Below, in pieces: positions 1-5,318 of a stretch of DNA of 5,318 nucleotides. The DNA is from an uncultured delta proteobacterium. GTDB taxonomy: Bacteria > RBG-13-61-14 > DRUE01. The DNA lies in NCBI GenBank assembly GCA_903930515.1, contig CAIYYW010000071.1:1-5318 (forward strand). Reading direction: 5' to 3'. The translations under genes were made by a program, and so were the position numbers. The notes beneath the pieces are model-generated. The model did no database searches. It was given only the letters and a program-made list of their open reading frames with translations, and was not told where the DNA came from. Positions within the stretch are counted from its first letter, which is position 1; each line of letters starts with the position of its first letter.

Positions 1-146
1 GGGCTTTGTCAATCGAACGGATCGAAAACATTTTTTTGCTTCACCATCGGGTCATGGGTAAAATCAATCAGAATCGCGCGCAAATAGACTCGCATCCCGC
101 CTCACATTAGCAGGCTGTTGAAGAATCAGCTAAATCAGGTTTTGGG
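1..146. other. Upstream region with no supported gene
   Basis: This stretch contains no gene I can support. On the + strand, one frame stays open from the window edge to a TAG at 108-110 (35 codons). It could be the tail of an upstream gene, but its translation matches no family I recognise. On the minus strand, a 28-codon ORF (complement of 9-95) starts with ATG after a GAGG spaced 4 bases away and reads MRVYLRAILIDFTHDPMVKQ and onward. It is protein-like but too short to call. There is a T-run at 31-37, but only a 4-bp stem (TCGA/TCGA, 13-16 and 22-25) precedes it, so it is not a convincing terminator. The sequence around 111-124 resembles the outer ends of some insertion sequences, with no partner end in the window. 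Confidence 0.4.
36..64 (+). promoter_or_regulatory. Weak sigma70-like promoter candidate
   Basis: A -35-like TTGCTT at 36-41 is followed after 17 bases by TAAAAT at 59-64, which matches five of six positions of TATAAT. The -35 matches only three of six. If used, transcription would begin near base 71 and could serve the small ORF at 147-284 as well as leuS. The match is weak enough to occur by chance. Confidence 0.22.
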
Positions 147-284
147 ATGGAGGAGGTAAAACTGACTTTGGCGCAGTTTGAGAGGGATCAAACGATCAAA
201 AAGGCGCTCGCAAGGGATCTGGCAGAGCACAAAGCAGCGTCAAGCCGCCGCACTCCGAACCAATCCGCCCCGCGCCGATTTTGA
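147..284 (+). CDS. Possible small ORF (45 codons), unknown function
   Basis: A short open frame runs from ATG at 147 to TGA at 282-284. The predicted peptide is Lys/Arg/Ala-rich. Its middle, LAQFERDQTIKKALARDLAE, looks like an amphipathic helix, and its tail is basic and disordered-looking. I recognise no family. A perfect Shine-Dalgarno-like AGGAGGT (151-157) lies inside the frame. The real start may therefore be the in-frame TTG at 168 (11 bases after AGGAGG, giving 38 residues) or, less likely, CTG at 162. The ATG at 147 has only a weak AGG ahead of it. The frame ends about 80 bases before leuS, and its stop overlaps the candidate leuS -35 element. It could be a leader peptide, a decayed gene remnant or a chance ORF. 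Base composition does not decide the matter. Confidence 0.25.
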   Translation: MEEVKLTLAQFERDQTIKKALARDLAEHKAASSRRTPNQSAPRRF

Positions 285-309
285 CTTAGCCGCCGGCTGG
301 TGTTAGGTT
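281..309 (+). promoter_or_regulatory. Candidate promoter for leuS operon
   Basis: TTGACT at 281-286 matches five of six bases of the -35 consensus. After a 17-base spacer comes TAGGTT at 304-309, which matches TATAAT at only three positions. It is preceded by TG at 301-302 in the exact extended -10 register (TGnTAGGTT). Transcription would start near 315-316. That would exclude the alternative GTG start at 300 and leave a leader of about 47 bases before the TTG at 363. This is inferred from sequence only, and the -10 is poor. Confidence 0.42.
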
Positions 310-333
310 TAAGCGGCAAAAGCGCAGACAAGA

Positions 334-346
334 GTGGCTGCGCCAC
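334..346 (+). other. Small hairpin in leuS leader
   Basis: A perfect 5-bp stem GTGGC (334-338) and GCCAC (342-346) closes a TGC triloop, only 16 bases before the TTG start. A competing pairing, GCGCA (322-326) with TGCGC (339-343), would use the same bases. No T-box signature and no T-run after the stem are visible, so a classic tRNA-sensing attenuator is not supported. A structure this small could be fortuitous. Confidence 0.3.
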
Positions 347-349
347 GAA

Positions 350-360
350 GGGGGAAAGGA
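350..360 (+). promoter_or_regulatory. Purine-rich ribosome binding region of leuS
   Basis: The purine-only run GGGGGAAAGGA lies directly upstream of the TTG codon at 363. Its AGGA core (357-360) is only 2 bases from the start, closer than usual. The upstream GGGGG (350-354) is 8 bases away, a more normal distance, but pairs less perfectly with the 16S tail. Together with the homology of the protein's N-terminus it supports initiation at 363. Confidence 0.45.
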
Positions 361-362
361 AT

Positions 363-3098
363 TTGGAGGAAAAGTATCAGCCGGGAGTTATAGAGCCGAA
401 ATGGCAGGGGATTTGGGAGGCCGGGAAATCCTTTGAAAAGGAGGCTGCTCCCGGGCGGCAAAAGTATTACCTGTTGGAGATGTTTCCCTATCCGTCCGGA
501 CGGCTGCATATGGGGCATGTCCGCAACTATTCCATCGGCGATTTGGTCAGCCGCTATAAGGAGATGTCCGGATTCAATGTGCTCCACCCGATGGGATGGG
601 ACGCGTTCGGACTTCCGGCCGAAAACGCCGCGATAGAAAACCGGACCCATCCCGCGAAATGGACTTATCAGAACATAGAGAATATGAAGCGCCAGCTCAA
701 GCGGCTGGGGTATTCCTATGACTGGCGCCGCGAGTTCGCGACCTGCGATCCCAAGTATTACAAATGGGAGCAGATGATCTTTGTCAAGATGCTTGAGAAG
801 GGGCTGGCGTATAAGTCGCGCTCTTGGGTGAACTGGTGCCCGAGATGCAACACGGTCTTGGCGAACGAGCAGGTGGAGGGCGGATATTGCTGGCGTCATC
901 CGGATACGCTGGTTGAGCAGAAGCTTTTGTCGCAATGGTTTTTCAAGATCACGGCCTACGCGGAAGAGCTTTTGGATTACACCAATAAACTGCCGGGCTG
1001 GCCGGAAAAAGTTCTGGTGATGCAGCGGAACTGGATCGGCAAGTCCACCGGCGCTTTGATCCATTTTCCGCTGGAAAAAGAATATATTGATGGCGGGACC
1101 GGGGAAAAGATTGACCGGATCATTGTCTATACCACCCGGCAGGACACGGTTTACGGGGCGACCTTTATGAGCATCGCCGCGGAGCATCCGCTCTGCGAGA
1201 TTCTTTCCAAAGGCGCCGGGCAGGAGGGGAAAGTCGCCGACTTTTGCCGTCGGGTCCGGACCGAGGACAAGATCAAACGGGCATCTGATGATTATCTGAA
1301 GGAAGGCGTGTTCACCGGGGCGTATTGCCGGAACCCGATGACCGGGAAGCAGATCCCGATATATGTGGCGAATTTCGTGCTGATGGATTACGGCAAGGGT
1401 TGCGTGATGGCGGTTCCGGCGCACGACCAGAGGGATTTTGATTTTGCCCGGGTTTACGGATTGGAGATATTGCCGGTGGTCCAGCCGGAGGGAGAGCCGA
1501 AACTGGACGGCAAGACTATGACCGAGGCGTATGTTGAGGAAGGAACTATGATCAACTCGGCTGAATACGAGGGGATGAAGAGCGGGCAATTCCGGAGCGA
1601 AATCGCCGTCCGTCTGGCCCAGGATGGCAAGGGCGGTCCGACCGTGAACTACCGGATCCGCGACTGGCTGATCAGCCGGCAGAGATATTGGGGAGCGCCG
1701 ATCCCGGTGATCTATTGCGAGAAGTGCGGGATGGTCCCGGTCCCGGAAAAAGATTTGCCGGTGGAGTTGCCGCTCAATGTGGCGTTTGATCCAAGCATTA
1801 CCGGGAACCCCTTGGCGGGCGCGGAGGATTGGGTCAATACCAAATGCCCGAAATGCCGGGGAGAGGCGAAACGCGAGACCGACACCATGGACACTTTCGT
1901 GGAATCGTCCTGGTATTTCGACCGGTTCACCGGCGTGAATTATGACCGGGCGATGTTTGATCAAAAGGCGGTTGACTACTGGATGCCGGTGGACCAATAC
2001 ATCGGCGGGATCGAGCACGCGGTTTTGCATCTGCTCTACGCGCGTTTTTTCACCAAGGTCCTGCGCGACTTGGGTTTGCTCAAGGTGGACGAGCCGTTCA
2101 CCAACCTGCTTACCCAGGGGATGGTGATCAAGGAATCTTTGGCCTGTCCGGGACACGGGAAACTCAATCCCGACCAGATCGCCAAGGACAACAAATGCGG
2201 GATCTGCGGGGCGACTGCGGGGGAGCGGGTGGTCCAGGAGGGCAAGCCCGCGGTCCGGGTCTGCATGGGGCACGGCTATTTTTACACCGAGGAAGTGAAG
2301 GAAATGAAATGTCCGGTGTGCGGCCTGAAAATTGAGGCCGGCCGGAAGGAAAAGATGAGCAAGAGCAAGAAGAACATCATTGACCCGGAGGAGTTGATCC
2401 GGAAATTCGGCGCGGACACGGTGCGTCTGTTCTGCTTGTTCGCGGCGCCCCCGGACAAGGAAATTGACTGGACCGACGAGGGAGTGATGGGCGCGTATAG
2501 GTTTTTGAACCGGATCTGGGCCTTGGTTTACAAGCACCGGGAAAAAATTATGGAAGCGGGCAAGGATGATACTTTTGATTTCCTCTCCGGGCCGGAAGAT
2601 GAAGCGAAACTATGGCGCAAAATCAACCTCTCAATCCGGGACGCGACCGAGCGGATGGACAAGTGGATTTTCAACACCGCGATCAGCTCAATGATGGAGC
2701 TTTATAATGAGCTGTCCTCGTTTGACCCTTCGCAGGGCGACCGGAAGACCAGGACCGCGCTGATGAGGAAGGGGATTGAAACCTTGCTCACGATCCTGAA
2801 CCCGTTCACTCCGCATCTTTGCGAGGAACTCTGGAGGGAGATGGGGAACCGCGACCTGTTGGTCGGCCGAACCTGGCCGAAGCCGGACCCGCGCGCGCTC
2901 CTGGTTTCCAAATTCCAATTGGTGATCCAGATCAACGGCAAGCTCCGCGCGCGGATAGAGTCGGACTGCGGCCTAAGCGAGGAGGACGCGGTCAAGCTGG
3001 CTCTGTCTCACCCGAATGTCAAGGAGCATCTGCAGGGCAAGCAGGTCCGGAAGAAGGTTTATGTCCCGGACAAATTGCTCAACCTGGTCGTGGGATAA
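363..3098 (+). CDS. leuS: Leucyl-tRNA synthetase (EC 6.1.1.4)
   Basis: LeuRS is a cytoplasmic class I synthetase that charges tRNA-Leu with leucine using ATP. The TTG start at 363 gives 911 residues beginning [15 protein letters not shown], which matches the normal LeuRS N-terminus. The frame is also open from a GTG at 300 (932 residues), but those 21 extra residues do not look like LeuRS. Visible parts, in 911-residue numbering: [11 protein letters not shown] signature with HMGH at 49-52; zinc site CPRC...CWRH (159-179); CP1 editing domain (about 225-430) with TTRQDT (257-262) and AHDQRD (354-359), which holds the conserved editing Asp; a second ribbon CEKC (452-455) and CPKC (495-498); [16 protein letters not shown] (544-559); a Cys/His-rich insertion (595-653); KMSKS at 664-668; an anticodon-binding helical domain with [12 protein letters not shown]; and a C-terminal tRNA-elbow domain ending [12 protein letters not shown]. 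Length and domain order are those of a bacterial-type LeuRS, complete and undamaged. It is the first gene of a tight three-gene unit with ribF one base downstream. Confidence 0.97.
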   Translation: MEEKYQPGVIEPKWQGIWEAGKSFEKEAAPGRQKYYLLEMFPYPSGRLHMGHVRNYSIGDLVSRYKEMSGFNVLHPMGWDAFGLPAENAAIENRTHPAKWTYQNIENMKRQLKRLGYSYDWRREFATCDPKYYKWEQMIFVKMLEKGLAYKSRSWVNWCPRCNTVLANEQVEGGYCWRHPDTLVEQKLLSQWFFKITAYAEELLDYTNKLPGWPEKVLVMQRNWIGKSTGALIHFPLEKEYIDGGTGEKIDRIIVYTTRQDTVYGATFMSIAAEHPLCEILSKGAGQEGKVADFCRRVRTEDKIKRASDDYLKEGVFTGAYCRNPMTGKQIPIYVANFVLMDYGKGCVMAVPAHDQRDFDFARVYGLEILPVVQPEGEPKLDGKTMTEAYVEEGTMINSAEYEGMKSGQFRSEIAVRLAQDGKGGPTVNYRIRDWLISRQRYWGAPIPVIYCEKCGMVPVPEKDLPVELPLNVAFDPSITGNPLAGAEDWVNTKCPKCRGEAKRETDTMDTFVESSWYFDRFTGVNYDRAMFDQKAVDYWMPVDQYIGGIEHAVLHLLYARFFTKVLRDLGLLKVDEPFTNLLTQGMVIKESLACPGHGKLNPDQIAKDNKCGICGATAGERVVQEGKPAVRVCMGHGYFYTEEVKEMKCPVCGLKIEAGRKEKMSKSKKNIIDPEELIRKFGADTVRLFCLFAAPPDKEIDWTDEGVMGAYRFLNRIWALVYKHREKIMEAGKDDTFDFLSGPEDEAKLWRKINLSIRDATERMDKWIFNTAISSMMELYNELSSFDPSQGDRKTRTALMRKGIETLLTILNPFTPHLCEELWREMGNRDLLVGRTWPKPDPRALLVSKFQLVIQINGKLRARIESDCGLSEEDAVKLALSHPNVKEHLQGKQVRKKVYVPDKLLNLVVG

Positions 3099-3099
3099 A

Positions 3100-4023
3100 A
3101 TGCGCGTAATCCAGTACGAGAAAATTCAGCCGGGGAAATTTTCCAGAACCGCTTTCACCATCGGCGCCTTTGACGGGGTCCATCTCGGGCACCGTGAAGT
3201 TTTCCGCACCCTGGTCTCCGAGGCGAAGAAGCGCTCGCTTAAGCCCATGGCGATCACCTTCCAGCCGCTGCCGCGCGAATACTTCGGCAAGAAAAAGGGC
3301 GCGATCGCGATCCTTTCTTTTGAGGAGCGCAAGCGACGGATGGAATCGTGCGGTCTATCCGCGGTCCTGGTCATCCATTTCAGCAAGGCGCTCGCCGAAC
3401 AAGCCGCAGCCTCGTTTATGGATGATTTGCGGAAAAGGCTTGACCCCAAGCTCTTGGTGATCGGTCACGACTTCCGGATCGGGAGGGGCAAGGAGGCGGG
3501 CGAGGACTGGATCAGGAATTATTGCGAAAAGAACGGGATTGCGCTCAAGGTGGTGAGGGCGGTGAAGGCGGGCATGGAAATCGTGAGCTCAAGCCGGATC
3601 CGGGCCTTGCTCAAGGAAGGGAAACTTCCGGAAGCGACCAAGCTTTTGGGAGAGCCGTATCAGTTGGAGGGCACGGTGGTTTCCGGACATCACCGCGGCA
3701 AGAGTATGGGCTTTGCCACGGCCAACCTGGTCTGGAAAAAAGAATTGCTGATCCCGACCGGGATTTACGCGGCTTGGGCTGGTTTTGATCGCTCGCGTTG
3801 TCCCGCGGCCGTGAACATCGGGTTCAGCCCGACCTTCGGAGAGAGGCAACTCGGGATTGAGGCGCACCTGCTGGGCTTTTCCAAGGAACTTTACGGCCGA
3901 AACCTGCGATTGACTTTGGTCAAAAGACTGCGGGACGAAATCAAGTTCCCCTCGGTGGCCGCCCTGGTGGAACAGATCCGGAAGGATATTGAACAAGCCA
4001 AATCCGTCCTGGGGCTTAAATGA
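3100..4023 (+). CDS. ribF: Bifunctional riboflavin kinase / FAD synthetase
   Basis: RibF phosphorylates riboflavin to FMN and then adenylylates FMN to FAD in the cytoplasm. The 307-residue length is typical. The N-terminal nucleotidyltransferase half shows GAFDGVHLGH (22-31), TFQPLPREYF (53-62), IGHDFRIGRGKEAG (121-134) and VSSSRIRALL (162-171). The C-terminal flavokinase half shows GTVVSGHHRGKSMGFATAN (191-209), NIGFSPTFG (239-247), the likely catalytic Glu in IEAHLLGF (E254), then LYG and QIRKDI. The usual GFPTAN is GFATAN here, though the Thr and Asn expected to bind Mg-nucleotide are kept. The start chosen is ATG at 3100, one base after the leuS TAA; the frame is open 28 codons further upstream, but that part lies inside leuS and is not RibF-like. 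No strong Shine-Dalgarno is present (GGGA at 3092-3095), which suggests coupling to leuS termination. Its last bases overlap the next gene by ATGA. No FMN riboswitch is visible. Confidence 0.96.
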   Translation: MRVIQYEKIQPGKFSRTAFTIGAFDGVHLGHREVFRTLVSEAKKRSLKPMAITFQPLPREYFGKKKGAIAILSFEERKRRMESCGLSAVLVIHFSKALAEQAAASFMDDLRKRLDPKLLVIGHDFRIGRGKEAGEDWIRNYCEKNGIALKVVRAVKAGMEIVSSSRIRALLKEGKLPEATKLLGEPYQLEGTVVSGHHRGKSMGFATANLVWKKELLIPTGIYAAWAGFDRSRCPAAVNIGFSPTFGERQLGIEAHLLGFSKELYGRNLRLTLVKRLRDEIKFPSVAALVEQIRKDIEQAKSVLGLK

Positions 4024-5045
4024 AAAACTGGAGGCTCTGGGCAGGCCTGATCATCAGCGCCCTATTCCTCTGGTTCGCCTTCCACCAGATCAAGGACTGG
4101 AACGCCTTTTTTGATTCCTTCCGCCGGATTAAATACTGGGTATTGATCCCGACTTTGCTCGGCTACATAGTGGTGATGATTTGCCGGGCCTGGCGCTGGC
4201 ATTACATCATCCGCTCGCAATTGAAAGTCCGGTTTAGCTCCACCTTCATGGGCCTGATCATTTGTTATATGGCCAACAATATCCTCCCGTTCCGGGCCGG
4301 AGAATTCATTCGCTCCCTGGCCGTTGCGAGGAGGGAAAAAATGAGCTTCAGCCCCCTGATGGCCACCGTGGTGGTGGAGCGGATTTTCGACACATTAGCC
4401 ATCCTGATCTTCCTGGCCGTGGTGATGATCCGGCTTAAAGTCCCGGAGCAGCACCAGGAGCTGAACCAGGCCATCCACAAGGGCGGAATGGGGGCGCTGG
4501 CTTTGGCCCTGGGCCTGCTGGTTTCTTTATACGCTTTTTATTTTTTCCGGAAACCCGCGCTCAAACTGGCCGGGGCGGCCCTGAAGCCGTTCGGGAAGAG
4601 GGTTCATGGGACCGGCTTGAAGGAGCTGGAAAAATTCGGACAGGGATTGGGGATCCTGGGCCGGCCCGCGCGACTGGTGATCACCATGCTATTATCCTTC
4701 CTGGTCTGGCTGGTAAACCTTACCCCGATTTGGGCGGTCGGGATCGGCTTCGGGCTTAAACTGAGTTTGATCCAGACTATGTTCCTGCTCGTGCTCGGAG
4801 CGTTCGCCGCGGCGATCCCCGCGGCGCCCGGCTTCTGGGGAACCTTCCATCTGATCACCCAAAAAGGGATGGCCTTCCTGGGATTGCTGGACCCGGCCCA
4901 GGCGCTTTCCTTCGCAATTGTGCTCCATAGTTTTTACTTTTTCCCCACCACCATCGCCGGTTTGATCCTGTGCTGGCGCGAAGGCTATTCCCTTTCCGAA
5001 CTTGAGCATAAAGCGGAATCGGCCGGGGAAAAGGATCCGGAGTAG
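4020..5045 (+). CDS. LPG-synthase-TM / UPF0104 family membrane protein
   Basis: This is a 341-residue polytopic inner-membrane protein of the flippase-like family (Pfam LPG_synthase_TM; relatives YbhN, AglD and the MprF membrane domain). About eight hydrophobic segments can be seen, near residues 7-22, 39-55, 73-90, 112-138, 157-176, 217-240, 244-270 and 296-318. Family hallmarks are NNILPFRAGEFIRS (86-99), VVVERIFDTLAIL (117-129) and AAAIPAAPGFWGTFH (263-277). The protein ends with a short charged tail (SELEHKAESAGEKDPE) and lacks the soluble DUF2156 lysyl-transferase domain of full MprF. Aminoacyl-phosphatidylglycerol synthesis is therefore not indicated; lipid or polyprenyl-linked substrate translocation is the family-level guess, and the substrate is unknown. 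Its ATG overlaps the ribF stop as ATGA and has no strong Shine-Dalgarno, so translation is probably coupled to ribF. It is the last gene of the unit, and no hairpin terminator follows it. Confidence 0.88.
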   Translation: MKNWRLWAGLIISALFLWFAFHQIKDWNAFFDSFRRIKYWVLIPTLLGYIVVMICRAWRWHYIIRSQLKVRFSSTFMGLIICYMANNILPFRAGEFIRSLAVARREKMSFSPLMATVVVERIFDTLAILIFLAVVMIRLKVPEQHQELNQAIHKGGMGALALALGLLVSLYAFYFFRKPALKLAGAALKPFGKRVHGTGLKELEKFGQGLGILGRPARLVITMLLSFLVWLVNLTPIWAVGIGFGLKLSLIQTMFLLVLGAFAAAIPAAPGFWGTFHLITQKGMAFLGLLDPAQALSFAIVLHSFYFFPTTIAGLILCWREGYSLSELEHKAESAGEKDPE

Positions 5046-5062
5046 AAAAAACCGGAGGGACT

Positions 5063-5090
5063 TTGAATTGAGGCTAAGATCAAATATAAT
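5063..5090 (+). promoter_or_regulatory. Sigma70-type promoter for adaptor gene
   Basis: TTGAAT at 5063-5068 (first four bases match TTGACA) is followed after 16 bases by a perfect TATAAT at 5085-5090. It sits in an AT-rich 70-base gap between otherwise GC-rich genes. Transcription would start near 5097, leaving a leader of about 19 bases. This suggests the adaptor gene opens a new transcription unit. No operator-like palindrome is obvious around it. Confidence 0.65.
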
Positions 5091-5104
5091 CTTTAAAAAT
5101 AACT

Positions 5105-5108
5105 GGAG
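5105..5108 (+). promoter_or_regulatory. Ribosome binding site deciding adaptor start
   Basis: GGAG at 5105-5108 is 7 bases before the ATG at 5116 but only 1 base before the other in-frame ATG at 5110. The spacing favours initiation at 5116, which gives MRKYLIGV rather than MKMRKYLIGV. Both leave a usable signal peptide. Confidence 0.6.
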
Positions 5109-5115
5109 TATGAAA

Positions 5116-5318
5116 ATGCGCAAATATTTGATTGGCGTGACCATTTTGGGATTGACCCTGAGTTCCGGGTTCGGATGCCGGGGGGGCAAGGGGAAAAGCG
5201 AGGTCAAGACCGAGGCGATTTTCGTGGAAGCCGCGGTCCCGGTTCCCAGGACGATGGCGGAGACGGTGGAAGTAAGCGGGAATTTGGAGGCGGTGGAGAA
5301 GGCGGATATTTACGCCAA
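5116..5318 (+). CDS. RND efflux periplasmic adaptor (MFP), 5' part
   Basis: Only the first 67 codons are in the window; the frame is open to the edge. Adaptors of the HlyD/AcrA (RND_mfp) family link an inner-membrane pump or ABC exporter to an outer-membrane channel. The start shows a signal peptide, with basic MRK, a hydrophobic core YLIGVTILGLTL and then SSGFGC with Cys at 21. The Cys could be lipidated, but the preceding GFG lacks the usual Leu at -3, so signal peptidase I cleavage is an alternative. After a charged linker (RGGKGKSEVKTE) comes AIFVEAAVPVPRTMAETVEV followed by SGNLEAVEKADIYA. This is the typical first strand of the adaptor family with its V-x-V-x-G-x-[LV]-E-A pattern. The assignment rests on this short stretch, and the pump gene should lie downstream. 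Start 5110 is possible but worse spaced from the ribosome binding site. Confidence 0.75.
   Translation, partial: MRKYLIGVTILGLTLSSGFGCRGGKGKSEVKTEAIFVEAAVPVPRTMAETVEVSGNLEAVEKADIYA

Noticed and set aside
13-37. Possible terminator: TCGA/TCGA stem followed by a T-run
   Set aside because: The stem is only 4 bp and is separated from the T-run by five bases, too weak for an intrinsic terminator on either strand.
9-95. 28-codon minus-strand ORF with a GAGG ahead of its ATG
   Set aside because: It is too short, with no recognised family and no other support. It may be chance or a gene remnant.
111-130. Sequence resembling an insertion-sequence end (GGCTGTTGAAGAAT)
   Set aside because: No inverted partner, transposase fragment or target duplication is visible in the window. 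The resemblance alone is not enough.
300-362. Extended LeuRS start at GTG 300 (21 extra residues)
   Set aside because: The extra residues do not resemble a LeuRS N-terminus, no ribosome binding site precedes 300, and the candidate promoter would start transcription after it.
309-2537. A 742-codon open frame on the minus strand opposite leuS
   Set aside because: It is antisense to an intact, motif-complete LeuRS, and its translation is rich in His/Arg/Pro with no recognisable domain. It is explained by codon bias of the sense gene in GC-rich DNA.
5037-5057. CCGGAG direct repeat (5037-5042 and 5052-5057) as terminator or operator
   Set aside because: Only CCGG can pair with CCGG across a long loop and no T-run follows. 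The repeat is short and one copy lies in the coding end.
4692-5207. 171-codon minus-strand frame across the membrane gene and adaptor start
   Set aside because: It runs antisense to two supported genes and through the promoter gap, and its translation resembles no known protein.

Overview
The window reads as part of a chromosome from a Gram-negative bacterium with moderately GC-rich DNA, probably an uncultivated lineage. The Gram-negative inference rests mainly on the last gene, which starts like an RND-type periplasmic adaptor. No sequence here fixes the phylum. Codon use and protein style would fit groups such as Omnitrophota or Edwardsbacteria, but that is only an impression. All supported genes lie on the + strand and no tRNA, rRNA, CRISPR array or intact mobile element is visible.

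Layout: (1) Bases 1-362 carry no recognisable gene. They hold a weak promoter-like pair, a perfect AGGAGGT Shine-Dalgarno-like sequence inside a possible 45-codon ORF (147-284), a better promoter candidate at 281-309 and a small hairpin at 334-346 just before the leuS start. (2) leuS (363-3098) encodes a complete leucyl-tRNA synthetase with all expected domains. The insertion just before its KMSKS loop carries two tandem Cys/His putative metal-binding units. (3) ribF (3100-4023) encodes the bifunctional riboflavin kinase/FAD synthetase. It starts one base after the leuS stop. (4) A polytopic membrane protein of the LPG-synthase-TM/UPF0104 (YbhN/AglD-like) family (4020-5045) overlaps ribF by the 4-base ATGA. 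(5) A 70-base gap holds a good sigma70-type promoter. (6) The 5' end of a membrane-fusion (periplasmic adaptor) gene starts at about 5116 and runs off the window.

Genes 2-4 are almost certainly one transcription unit with translational coupling. It joins two housekeeping enzymes (leucine charging and FMN/FAD synthesis) to a putative lipid-handling membrane protein. There is no obvious shared pathway, so the grouping probably reflects growth-linked co-expression. The adaptor gene begins a second unit, presumably followed by an inner-membrane transporter outside the window. I found no clear novel system. The most interesting point is the duplicated Cys/His unit in the LeuRS insertion.
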